Shown one piece after another: positions 13,401 to 22,679 of a stretch of DNA of 64,000 nt. The DNA is from Viscum album (Eukaryota > Streptophyta > Magnoliopsida > Santalales > Viscaceae), in assembly GCA_963277665.1 (NCBI GenBank), contig OY728130.1, positions 1,367,894,393-1,367,958,392 on the forward strand. The letters run 5' to 3'. Below the pieces are notes generated by a model, which saw nothing but the letters and a program-made list of their open reading frames with translations, had not been told where the DNA came from and made no database searches. Within the stretch, counting starts at the first letter, position 1. Each line of letters begins with the position of its first letter. Position numbers and translations under genes: made by a program.

Positions 13401-16400
13401 TTGGTCTAGGTCCCTTGCATCCAACAGGTGTTGTCATTCAGTTAGCCAATCAAAGCACAGCCAATCCTGAGGGAATAATTGAGGATGTCCTTGTCTGAGT
13501 CAATGATCTTATCTTCCCTGCTAATTTCTATGTCCTTGACATGGAAGGTGAGACGAACTCTTCTCAATATCCCCTAATTCTAGGAAGACCATTCCTCATG
13601 ACTGCGAGAACCAAGATTGATGTCCATTCAGGCATCCTATCCATGGAATTCGGTGACCAACTGGTCAAGTTCAACATTTTCCAAGCCATGCGATACCCAT
13701 CTGAGGATCACTCTGCATTCTCAATCCATGCTTCTAAGGACACTTCTAAGAGTCAATCGAACCCCAATCCACCACGTTCTTCATGTTCTAATGATAAAGG
13801 ATCTTTTGAAATCTACACCATGATTAACAAAGCCATAAATGGTGAAGTTGATGTGGACCTCTCATTCATAGACTCCATCAATCTAGAGGAACTTGAAAAC
13901 TCTCTTGAATTCCACATCAATTCTGATCTCTACTGCTCCACCTTGGACAGTATTAAGGAAAATGAATCTGAAGCAACTGAAATCCCTTCTTCCGTTCCTG
14001 AGTTGTCGAGCCCAAAAGTGAAAGATGAGACTGATCTGAAACCTCTTCCTACACACCTAAAATATGCATTCCTCTTCCATGATCACTCATATCCTGTCAT
14101 TATCTCTGCCACACTTACTGAAACCGAGGAGTCCAAACTTGTTCAAGTGTTAGAGTAAAACAAAAAGGCCTTAGGTTGGACCCTAGATGACATACCAGGA
14201 ATCAACCCTGCCCTTTGCATGCATCACATCCATCTTGAGGAATCATCCAAACCAATTAGACAACCACAAAGAAGACTCAATCCACTCATCCTTGAGATAG
14301 TTAGGGAAGAGATCACCAAGCTTCTTCAAGCTGGTATTATCTACCCAATTTCTGATAGTGAATGGGTTAGTCCAATTCAAGTTGTACCTAAGAAGGGTGG
14401 GATAACTGTTGTCACAAATGAACATGGAGAGGTAGTCACAACTCGAGTGAAGAACAAATGGCGTGTATGCATAAATTATTGAAAATTGAATGATGAAACA
14501 TGAAAAGATCACTACCCTCTTCCATTCCTTGATCAAACGCTAGAAATATTGGCCGGAAAGTCACACTATTGCTTTCTTGATGGATACACAGGCTATTTTC
14601 AAATCCCAATCTCACCTCAGGACCAAGAAAAGACTACTTTCACATGCCCCTTTATGCGTATAGAAGAATGCCTTTTGGACTTTGCAATTCTCCTGTAACA
14701 TTCCAGAGGTGTATGATGAGTATCTTTTCAGAATTCATTGAACACTGCATGGAAGTTTTCATGGATGACTTCACCATTTATGGTGAGTCATTTGAATCTT
14801 GTTTGCATTCACTCTCTCTAGTACTTCAAAAGTGTGTTAAGTGTAACCTTGTGTTAAATTTTGAAAAATGTAACTTCATGGTTGCAAATGGGATTGTTTT
14901 AGGGCACATTGTTTCAAAAGATGGTATTGAAGTCGATCCTGCCAAAATTGAAGTGATCCAATCACTTCCTGAACCCAACTCTGTTTGAGACATCCGTTCA
15001 TTTCTCGGTCATGCTGGTTTCTATCGGAGATTCATCCATAACTTTAGTAAAATTTCCCTCCCACTCACTCGTTTGCTCCAAAATGATGTCACTTTCCATT
15101 TCAATGATGTTTGCAAGAGAGCCTTTGTTGAACTCAAAACTGCTCTAACATCTGCCCCAATAATCCAACCCCCAGATTGGTCATTACCCTTTGAGTTGAT
15201 GTGTGATTCTTCTGATAGAGCTGTTGGGGCTGTTCTTGGTCAAAGAAGAGAAAGAATTCCTCATGTCATCTATTATGCCTCAAAAACATTATATGAAACT
15301 CAATCTCACTACACTGTCACTGAAAAGGAACTTTTAGCAGTGGTTTTTGCCTTAGATAAATTCTGGTCCTATCTCTTATGTGCCAAAATCATCATCTTCA
15401 TAGACCATTCTGCTATAAAGTTCCTACTCAAGAAAAGTGATTCCAAACCGAGTCTAATAAGATGGATCATAATGCTCCAAGAATTTGACCTTGAAATAAA
15501 AGATATACCAAGAAAAGAAAACCCTATGGCTGATCACTTGAGTAGAATTTCTAATTCTTCTCAATCTGAAATCATCGATCCTGAATTCCCCATTGATCAC
15601 CTTTTATCTCTCACTCCAAAAATACCATGGTATGCCCCAATTGTAAATTACTTGGTTTTTGGTGTTTTTCCTGAAAATTTTTCAAAAGAACAAAAAATGA
15701 AGTTGAAAAGTGATTCAAAATACTATTTTTGGGAAGAAAATAAACTTTGGAAAACTGGGGTAGACATGGTAATTAGGAGATGTGTTGAAGAAAATGAGCA
15801 TTCTTCCATCTTAGAATTATGTCACTCACTTCCCGGAGGTGGCCACTTTGGACCACAAAGGACCTCCCAAAAGGTCCTAGACTGTGGATTCTTCTGGCCT
15901 TCACTCTTCAAGGACTCACATGAGTTCTGTCAATCATGTCCCACTTTCCAAAAGTTTGGCACAATCTCCAAAAGAAATGAAATGCCCTAAAATCCTTTAA
16001 TATTTTTTGAAATCTTTGATGTTTGGGGCATCGATTTCATGGGACCATTTCCACCTTCCAATGGATTCTCATACATTCTTCTTGCGGTCGATTATGTTTC
16101 AAGGTGGGTTGAGGCCAAACCCACTAGGAAGGATGATGCTCATACTGTTAGTGAGTTCCTAAAGACCCACATCTTCCAAAGATTTGGCACACCACGTGCC
16201 TTGATCAGTGACTTAGAAACCCATTTTTGTAATAGAACCATGGAAGCTCTTCTGAAAAAGAATGGGATTGTACATAAAACTTCAACTGCATATCACCCTC
16301 AAACAAATGGCATGGCTGAAATCTCTAATAGAGAAGTGAAAAGGGTACTTAAGAGAATTGTTAAGCCCACCAGAAAAGAATGGCCTGAGAGACTTGGTGA

Positions 16401-19400
16401 AGCCCTTTGGGCTTATCGAACTGCCTATAAAACACCCATTGGGATGTCTCCTTTTAGGCTAGTTTTTGGTAAAGCGTGTCACTTACCAGTTGAAATCCAA
16501 CATAAGTCTTTTTGGGCTGTGAAAACCTGTAATTTTGATTGTGAAAAATCTGGTGAAGAAAGATTGTTGCAATTGGCTGAACTGGAGGAGCTTCGACTTG
16601 AATCCTATGAGAATTCCAATCTGTACAAAGAGAAGGCTAAGGTACTCCATGACAAACACATCCTGAGAAAGGTATTTCATGAAGGTGAAAAGGTAATGCT
16701 CTTCAATTCTCGATTTCGGCTTCACCCAGGTAAGCTTAATTCTCGTTGGGAAGGTCCTTTTGTTATTACTAACGTTTACCCATTTGGTGCAGTGCAAGTC
16801 CAAGACCCCTCTTCCAAAAGGACATTCACGGTTAATGGACATCAGTTAAAGCATCACCATGAGAGGATGCACAATCCTGGATCAACATCAACTTCCACTG
16901 GCTCCCCAAATTCTCTAGCCGACCTACCACTAGATGGAGAAGGCGACCTGCCAAATCCAAACCAGGGGGCACCTCTTTCCCTTTAACTCTCTATCTCTTC
17001 CTCTCTCTACCTCTCTCTTCTTTTTCCTCTCTCTTTAATTTTTTTACCACTTTCTTTTCAAAACCTTTCTTTTTCACTTTCTATTTTTTGTGGTTGTATC
17101 TTTATAAAAAAAACAAAAAAATATAAAAACCTAAAAAACTAAAAAAACCAAGAAAACAATCACTTAAAAAAAATACAAAAAAAATTAAAGAGTCATGCTT
17201 ACTCACCATCAAGTTTTGAAATTTTGTACAACCATTTTGGGGATTTAACAGACATGTTTTCATCTCAAAAATTTTGTATTTTCATTGTGACTTTGGATAA
17301 AGAATTTTGTGTCAAAACCAACACATTTTGAATGCTCAATTTTTGATTTGGAAAATGATTTTCCCGAACCGTGAGGAACAACATTTGCTTTCATGCCAAG
17401 GCCACCTATGTCCATCTTTTCAAAATGTGTGTTTTCACCCCCATTTGTGAGTCTTGAGTTTGTGGACCTTCGAGCTGAATTTACTACCTTAGTGTGTATT
17501 AATATGATAGAGGCATTTTCTGAACCACATGAGAATCACAATAGCCAAATAGCCTCCCATTTCTCTTACATTAATCCTCCTTTTGAAAGCCCCTTCGAGC
17601 CTATGAAAACCTTTTCTTTGATAGCCACATTACAAGCCCAATACATTTTCCCACCCAATATCAACATGGATTTTCATTGCATATTTTTTTTTGAAATTTA
17701 AGTGTGGGGGGGAATGGATTTCATTGTTTGGGTACCCTATTATTGATTTCCAACGAGTTATCATCTGCTTAAGGAAAAACATCCATTTCAGTGTGGGGGA
17801 GAGGTTGTCATTAAGTGTGTTTTGGGGAATGTAATGAACTTTTATTTATGTAATTTTGTAAATGTTATTGACAAGTGTTCAAAAAAAATGATGAAAAAAA
17901 ATCAAAAAAAAAAATGAAAAATGGGTTGTGTCTTGGGTAGGTCAAAAATCACTCTTCATCAACCTTTGATCTTATTTTAACTATTACAATTAGTGTCATG
18001 AGGAGATCAATCATGGGTTGGGTTATGAGTGTGAGATCTTTTCCAAGTTCAACTTCCGAAAAAACAAAGAAAAAAAAGGAGAATAAAAAAAAAGAACACT
18101 TGCATTATATTCTTATTGGGAGAAGTTCTGTGTTTTGTAAATATTTCATCTTCTCATTACCTTCATATTTTCTTCCTCTATTGTGTATTTCTTCACACAA
18201 TCATTCCCTTGTAAATATGTGTTTTCATTTCCTTCCATGTTTTATTTCAAAAAAAATATGCATTGCTTTTTCTATGTTAGTATTTTAACCCTCTTATTCT
18301 CTATCTTGGACATTATATTCCTACCATCCCATAGCCACAAAAAAACCCATTAAAAAGACCTTTTGATTCTTGTTCACTTTGGATAGGGATTGTAAGCTGA
18401 GAGCTCTTTTCAAACTCTAATATTTTTACTTTTGGTTGGTGAAAGAGTGAACCTCCACAAATAAATTTTATCATCTTGAGAGGTGTGAGTTTTGAGTGTC
18501 CACATTTTCCATTTATAAATTTGAGCATGAAAAAATGAATTAGTTTTGGAACATTGTTTCTGTAAAAACTTGTGGTGGATTTCAAAATGGATGAGTGAAA
18601 TAGTCTAAACCTCCCCTGATTGGAGAAAAGAAAATTTTAATATCTGTTGGTGAGTAAAAATGATTTTTTCATGTTTTTATATTTGTTGCACATGAGGACA
18701 TGAACAAAACTAAGTGTGGGGGAGTTGATGTTATTAATATTTTCATGACTTATTATATAATTCCTTTACTTATTTTATATGAAATGTGCATAATTTGTGT
18801 GAAATATTAATGTTTTAATATTAAGTATAATTTTTTAGCATTTTTAGAAGTAGTCCAATTGAGTCAGTTTAATGTTTTAATAATAACTATCACTATAATG
18901 ATCCAAATTGTGTGGTTCTTGTTTTTTAGGATTCTACTTTCAATATAAAACATTTCATTAGAAGGTACCATGAGCCAATTCTGCCATTTAAAGGGTCATA
19001 TGGTCCTCACAAACAAGACCAAATAATCTGTGAACAAACTGGACCAGCCTTGAAGATTGATTTACTGGGCTCAATACAGAAGTCCAAAAACATTAACTCT
19101 CCACAATAATTCGGGAGACACTACATTTCATCTTTGATAAAAATTTCAAGGCCCAAATCTAAGTACAAGGGGCCCAAATGAAGCTTTGAAGTCCAGCCCA
19201 CCATTCTGGCCGAGATTTAAAATCAGTATAGTATTCATGACATATCTCATGATGTAAGAATCAAATCGAGCTGAGATTTTGCAGTGTGAAATAGGAGATA
19301 TATTTGGTCGACTTTGTTGAAGAATACATTCGTACTTGAAGGCATCTTCATATTAAAAAACCCTTTCACATTCTAGACTTTAAAAATACTGGATTGAAAT

Positions 19401-20696
19401 GGACAGTTTTACTTTGTTTAATAAACCGGTCATAACTTTTGATCCTTAAGTCCAAATGACTCCAAATTTTGAGAGTAGTCGGAAAACTTTATTATATACA
19501 GATTTGAAGAAGGAGATTTCTCGAGATTAGGCTGTCTTGATGTCCATATCTTCGAGCCAAGTGGAGGGGTATTTCTGGAATGTAAACAGTCCACCACCTT
19601 GGGCTATAAATACATCCCCTCCTCTCCTTTCAAAAGGGTTGGTATTTCAGAAGAGAGGAGAACATATTGGCATGACCAAGGTCCTGCCAAAGTCTTGAGA
19701 GGATCTTCCATACTCAATTTTTCACTTGAGAGACCTTTCCTCCTCTCTTTATTTTCACTTAATTTCGTGTTCTTCGTTTTTGTAATTTTGTAAGTCTCTT
19801 TCTTTGTAATTCTGTTTTAATGCAAGTTACTTATTCGATATCTATTATTCTCATCCACCTTCTGTAGTTTAATATTTATGTTCTTAAAATAGTTAAAATT
19901 AAGTTAAATCCTCTTCCCTTCTTCTGCTTCCTCATTCAATCGAAAATCCATTTTTAATTTTCTTCATCGTTTGTGTGTGTGTTCGGCGCACTACTCTTAT
20001 CTTGTCCCTTTATTTTTCTTCTCTTTATAATTCATCGCCATAATCATTATAACCAGATTAGAAATCATTTTAATGGCTGGGTAAATCATTAATTGGGGTG
20101 AGTTATAATTTAGGTATGTTAAGTGATTGAGAGCTTTTGCTCGACGAATGTTCTTTAAATTAATATTGTGTATGTTGAACTTTATATGTCATGGATTAAT
20201 GACATGTTTTGCTTAATATGTGGATTCCATGGATTATTGGAACCAAAAATACACTACCATAAACAAGTAATGGTAATGATTAGAAACCTAAGTTAAGTTA
20301 CGGCTTGGATTAAAGCTTTAACACTTGGGAATTCCGATCAAAATCATCTTGTGACATGAGTGTTAATTTAATACAATATAAATCAAAGCTCAAGAATATC
20401 ACAAGCTTAACTACCTAATGATGAACTCACCCCAATATTTATCAATTTTTTAAATCAAACATCATACATAAATTATTTCATAAGCTCTGCAAACAAACCC
20501 CCCAATCAGAATACAATTAACTAAAAACAAACGACTATTACAAAGTATCATCGTCAAGGATTCAACCCGAGTGCTGCTATACACATTAGCAGAGCACCGG
20601 AACCTTTACCGGTCGATAGGAGACAATCGGCCGTGCGTTTCAGTGTCTCAAGAAGCATTCATGGCAGTTTTGAAACTCGAAAAAGAGGTTTTGTGA
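3907..20696 (+). CDS. LEPA: LepA/EF4 (GUF1-type) translation GTPase, C-terminal exons, interrupted by transposons
   Basis: Seven exons encode the C-terminal part (domain IV-V region and tail) of LepA/EF4, a ribosome-binding GTPase that helps translation in plastids or mitochondria. Recognisable runs are [79 protein letters not shown] and the tail [14 protein letters not shown]. The tail and the KKLLRKQ...GKKRMKSIG stretch favour the chloroplast form (known family sequences; recalled, not searched). All introns are GT-AG and phases match (0, 2, 0, 0, 1, 0). The GTPase domain and start codon lie upstream of the window, beyond the Reina-like element. The last exon is cut by an 11.4-kb Athila element, so the locus is either a pseudogene or makes a protein with an altered tail. 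No exon contains a stop, so loss, if any, is recent. Confidence 0.9.
4152..4225 (+). CDS. LEPA: LepA exon B
   Basis: [20 protein letters not shown]...; 24 codons plus two bases. Acceptor AATTCGCAG. The donor is taken as GG|GTGGGT because that lets the GG join the next exon to give glycine before YKVSKL. Confidence 0.9.
4399..4486 (+). CDS. LEPA: LepA exon C
   Basis: 88 bp after GCTTGCAG. Encodes [20 protein letters not shown] and on to HMDK, then a GTTGTT donor. The following intron (4487-7660) is swollen by a fold-back element. Confidence 0.9.
4677..7587. mobile_element. Fold-back, Mutator-like non-autonomous element in a LepA intron
   Basis: A 2.9-kb insert whose two ends are inverted copies. 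The left end reads GGCGGATTTAG, then a G-run and T-run. The right end, reverse-complemented, reads GGGGGATTTAG with the same G-run and T-run. About 85 bp inside each end lies a related short palindrome (AGCGCCA...TGACGCT near 4764 and AGCGCCACTT..AGTGGCGCT near 7490), followed by a C-rich/G-rich stretch and a TA run. The 11-bp direct repeat CTCCCCAAGTG flanks it (4666-4676 and 7588-7598). Duplications of 9-11 bp are typical of Mutator-like elements. It codes for nothing. The superfamily is inferred from duplication length and long inverted ends. Confidence 0.72.
4830..7455. repeat. Almost pure A/T core of the fold-back element
   Basis: About 2.6 kb made nearly entirely of A and T, built from TAATTATAA / AAATATATAAT words, with TA runs at both ends (4829-4844 and 7420-7454) and one (TG)n run near 6977. 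Words and their reverse complements are interspersed, so the strand could fold on itself. The short open frames here (for example near 6832-7017) are composition artefacts. Confidence 0.9.
7661..7738 (+). CDS. LEPA: LepA exon D
   Basis: 26 codons, [15 protein letters not shown] to KIPIQ, between ACCTTTTCAG and GTAGGC; phase 0 on both sides. Confidence 0.92.
7739..8252 (+). other. LepA intron with possible hAT-like MITE remnant
   Basis: The intron between exons D and E. Around 7970-8095 the sequence runs from CCTGTTTGG...GAAAGAGAG to ...CTCTTTC...AGCAAACATACC, a loose inverted pair resembling ends of small hAT-type MITEs. The match is imperfect and no clear target duplication was found. Confidence 0.25.
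8253..8328 (+). CDS. LEPA: LepA exon E
   Basis: 25 codons plus one base, [16 protein letters not shown] to AKCY, between ATGTTTCAG and GTAAGA. The donor keeps the split glycine codon with exon F. Confidence 0.92.
8616..8656 (+). CDS. LEPA: LepA exon F
   Basis: 41-bp exon encoding [13 protein letters not shown], a lysine-rich stretch, between ATATTTTAG and GTCATT. Confidence 0.9.
9181..9227 (+). CDS. LEPA: LepA last exon, 5' piece, cut by Athila insertion
   Basis: [15 protein letters not shown] plus two bases after CTCTGCAG. The Athila 5' LTR starts at 9228. The final five bases, GTGTC (9223-9227), recur at 20643-20647 as the target duplication. Confidence 0.92.
9228..11145 (+). repeat. Athila 5' LTR
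   Basis: 1,918 bp, TGATGTTATT...GCATTTCA. Near-identical to 18726-20642. Contains the TATA box at 10108-10115. Its last ~120 bp include a GCCGGGGATTCAACCC stretch resembling the primer-binding site. Confidence 0.95.
10108..10115 (+). promoter_or_regulatory. TATA box in Athila 5' LTR
   Basis: TATAAATA followed by a pyrimidine-rich start region (ACATCCCCTCCTCTCC); the likely polymerase II core promoter driving element RNA. The 3' LTR carries the same motif at 19605-19612. Confidence 0.65.
11148..11166 (+). other. Athila primer-binding site (tRNA-Asp type)
   Basis: TGGTTTCGTTGCCGGGGAT lies two bases after the LTR. Athila elements use the 3' end of tRNA-Asp; here the first part (TGGTTTCG rather than TGGCGCCG) carries apparent C-to-T and G-to-T changes. 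Confidence 0.7.
11342..12943 (+). pseudogene. Athila gag
   Basis: Starts at ATG 11342 ([18 protein letters not shown]). The capsid core includes [38 protein letters not shown] and [19 protein letters not shown], the classic plant 'retrotransposon gag' fold. The frame is unbroken except for in-frame TGA at 12119-12121 and TAA at 12674-12676. The second half is Q/N/P-rich, with a degenerate knuckle near 12295. Gag forms the particle. Both stops look like single-base substitutions. Confidence 0.88.
12944..14158 (+). pseudogene. Athila protease region
   Basis: Same frame as gag. Contains LCTHKRQL, then the protease site [15 protein letters not shown] (about 13350-13390), the usual Athila form with leucine after the aspartate, and [20 protein letters not shown]. 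In-frame TGA at 13496-13498 and TAA at 14156-14158 interrupt it. The enzyme would process Gag-Pol. Confidence 0.88.
14159..15072 (+). pseudogene. Athila reverse transcriptase
   Basis: [20 protein letters not shown] begins the conserved RT region. Fingers motif [12 protein letters not shown] is followed by RVCINY, then stops at 14480-14482 and 14501-14503. A short deletion near 14650 removes part of the TCPYGTFAYRR motif and shifts the frame. The catalytic box [11 protein letters not shown] (about 14753-14785) is intact, with [13 protein letters not shown] after it. TGA at 14986-14988 precedes [15 protein letters not shown]. Confidence 0.92.
15073..15620 (+). pseudogene. Athila RNase H
   Basis: Continuous with [16 protein letters not shown] carries the first acidic residue, [18 protein letters not shown] the glutamate, and [14 protein letters not shown] the next aspartate. 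It ends at the '[13 protein letters not shown]' linker. It removes the RNA strand during reverse transcription. Confidence 0.9.
15621..16986 (+). pseudogene. Athila integrase
   Basis: The H2C2 zinc-binding part includes [20 protein letters not shown] and CQSCPTFQK, then TAA at 15988-15990. The core has the D of WGIDFMGPF, the D of [10 protein letters not shown] and the E of [11 protein letters not shown]. In the usual motif two residues after the second D are GG; here LE. The C-terminal part, [19 protein letters not shown], is the GPY/F region. The reading frame runs to TAA at 16984-16986. It has no chromodomain, as expected for Athila. Confidence 0.92.
16987..18725 (+). other. Athila 3' noncoding tail with repeated polypurine-like motif
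   Basis: About 1.7 kb with A-runs and no convincing reading frame. This is where some Athila elements carry an envelope-like frame; none is recognisable here. AGTGTGGGGG occurs three times (about 17701, 17792 and 18713). The last copy abuts the 3' LTR and is the polypurine tract for plus-strand priming. Confidence 0.75.
18726..20642 (+). repeat. Athila 3' LTR
   Basis: 1,917 bp, TGATGTTATT...GTGCGTTTCA, aligned end to end with 9228-11145. Followed by the GTGTC duplication and the rest of the LepA exon. Confidence 0.95.
20648..20696 (+). CDS. LEPA: LepA last exon, 3' piece with stop codon
   Basis: Directly after the 3' LTR and second GTGTC copy, the frame resumes as [15 protein letters not shown] and TGA at 20694-20696. 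Removing the element and one GTGTC copy restores the phase exactly. Confidence 0.92.
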
Positions 20697-22032
20697 TCTT
20701 ATTGTTCCTAAGCTTATGAAAATCCTACCATATGATATAATGTATTCTCATTATATTTATAATCAATTTCATTTTTTGTTTTTTTTTGCATAGTTGAGTT
20801 TTGGGTGCATAAGAATAATAGAAAATTTAGTATCTCTTATCTCATGATTCAATAAATGTGAATTTTTTCTCTGTGGTTTGATATATTTTTGTTACCACGG
20901 TTTGATTGGCTCTGTAAATTTGTCAACATATCTTTGAATGCAATTAATCAGTATATAACACATTTTTAATTGTTTTCATAAAATCTCCAATCTAGAATAA
21001 AAAATTTAGGATCTCACATTAATATTGCTCATTCAATTTGAATTTCAGCATAACCCATTTGAGATGATATCAATTTAAACCCATTTAGTCTGAATGAGCT
21101 CTTGTAACAATCTTCTGTGAGTTGACACACTTAAATACATCAAATTCAACAACTTGTCTCAAAGGTTATATCTCTAACCTATCAACCGGCTTCTAGGACT
21201 CCATCAGTTGATCATTCCTAAAATAAAGATAGAACCAAGCCACTGTCTCACCATCGGTTGGCAGTTGGACGATCACCCACCGACTACTTGTAACAACCAT
21301 ATACTTTTGAAGTCTCCTGATTGACATGATTAAGGTGTTTTGAGTAACTTACATTTCATTAGTTTTGAGGGAAACCTGAATCAGGTGTTTTGATGGCCAA
21401 AAACATGAATTACTCACCGGATGAAGTGTAACATCATGGGAACTTCTCATACATCCTAACCACTTTTAAGGCCATCATCTTTATTTTTCTCCAAGAGTTC
21501 CTCTATTCTTTTGCAAACTCTCTTTCATAAACTTTGGAATTATGATATCTTCAAGAGTCTTCTGCCATTGACAATAAATACAATACAATAATGGACCTGT
21601 TTAATTATCACTATGACTGCTCATTGACACCACTTCTCTTGAGTTCAATTACCCAACTTCTTCATTTGTCAACTGGCTTCTCCCCTTCAGTTTGGCCCTT
21701 TGGTAATTAATGAATTTTGATAATCGATGAGTAACTTCACCATTATCAATGGTTATAGGAAAACAATAATAGTCACAAGCTAAGCAGGTGCCATTGTGGT
21801 ACTTAAGAACATTCGTATGGATCAAATTGGATGGAAAGCTAAAACACGGCTAAAAAATAAACTAAATGAGAGGTGAATGTAGGAACTTAGGCATGCCAGA
21901 AGTGTTCGGTATAAGAACCCTCAGATTCTCCCATGGATCTTGTACAAAAAATACATGAGCACAAATAATAATTAATAAATAATAAATCGACACTTCGGTG
22001 GCATGAATTTGTTAACCTAACTTTTCATAAAT
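20697..22032. other. LepA 3' flank; no gene recognised
   Basis: Follows the LepA stop. The first few hundred bases are probably the 3' untranslated region. The rest is AT-rich with no coding frame, splice pattern or repeat structure that I can support. Confidence 0.5.
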
Positions 22033-22679
22033 GAATTTATAAAACCAACTTTTCATAAATTGCATTTTGGTATTTATGAAAGTTGACATACTAAATAGAT
22101 CAAAAAATGTCACCAAGAGCCTATTTAACTTGTTGTATATGTCATGAATATTTTATACCTTTTATGACACACTCATAAGTGTCGTGGTGGCATACAAGCC
22201 TTTAACTCAGCTTCTTCCTCTTATATATGTTTAATAGACTTGAATATTAAATATTCATTTGAAAAACAATTTTTTTCATATTCACTTTTTATATTTAAAT
22301 AACTTGTAAATACCTTGAGAAATAAATTCAATTTTTATTATTCAATATTTGAATATCATATAATTGAATTTATAAACCCAACTTTTCATAAATTGCATTT
22401 TGGTATTTATGAAAGTTGACATACTAAATAGATCAAAAAATGTCACCAATATCCTATTTAACTTGTTGTAAATGTCATGAATATTTTATACCTTTTATGA
22501 CACACTCATAAGTGTCGTGGTGGCATACAAGCCTTTAACTCGACTTCTTCCTCTTATATATGTTTAATAGACTTGAATATTAAATATTTATTTGAAAAAC
22601 AATTTTTTTCATATTCACTTTTTATATTTAAATAACTTGTAAATACCTTGAGAAATAAATTCAATTTTTATTATTCAAT
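22033..22679 (+). repeat. Tandem duplication, two ~315-bp copies, period 333 bp
   Basis: 22033-22346 and 22366-22679 are near-identical (only a few substitutions by eye). Both run from GAATTTATAAA(A/C)CCAAC to TTATTATTCAAT and are separated by a 19-bp AT-rich spacer. Each copy contains GTCATGAATATT...CCTTTTATGAC, a small inverted pair, and GTGTCGTGGTGGCATACAAG. No terminal repeats or coding content. Could be a local duplication or remains of an element. Confidence 0.85.

Larger units (their letters stand above)
9228..20642 (+). mobile_element. Athila-type Ty3/gypsy retrotransposon, complete but inactive
   Basis: 11,415 bp with LTRs of about 1.9 kb starting TG and ending CA, flanked by GTGTC duplications. 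Order: LTR, primer-binding site resembling tRNA-Asp, gag, protease, RT, RNase H, integrase, a 1.7-kb noncoding tail, polypurine tract, LTR. Polymerase wording ([41 protein letters not shown]) and the large size fit the Athila lineage. Several in-frame stops and a deletion in RT make it non-autonomous now. Over the first ~190 bp the LTRs differ at roughly 3% of sites by eye, so insertion was fairly recent. Confidence 0.93.

Noticed and set aside
16987..18725. Envelope-like gene in the Athila tail
   Set aside because: Short frames only, no membrane-anchor pattern or conserved text; treated as noncoding tail.
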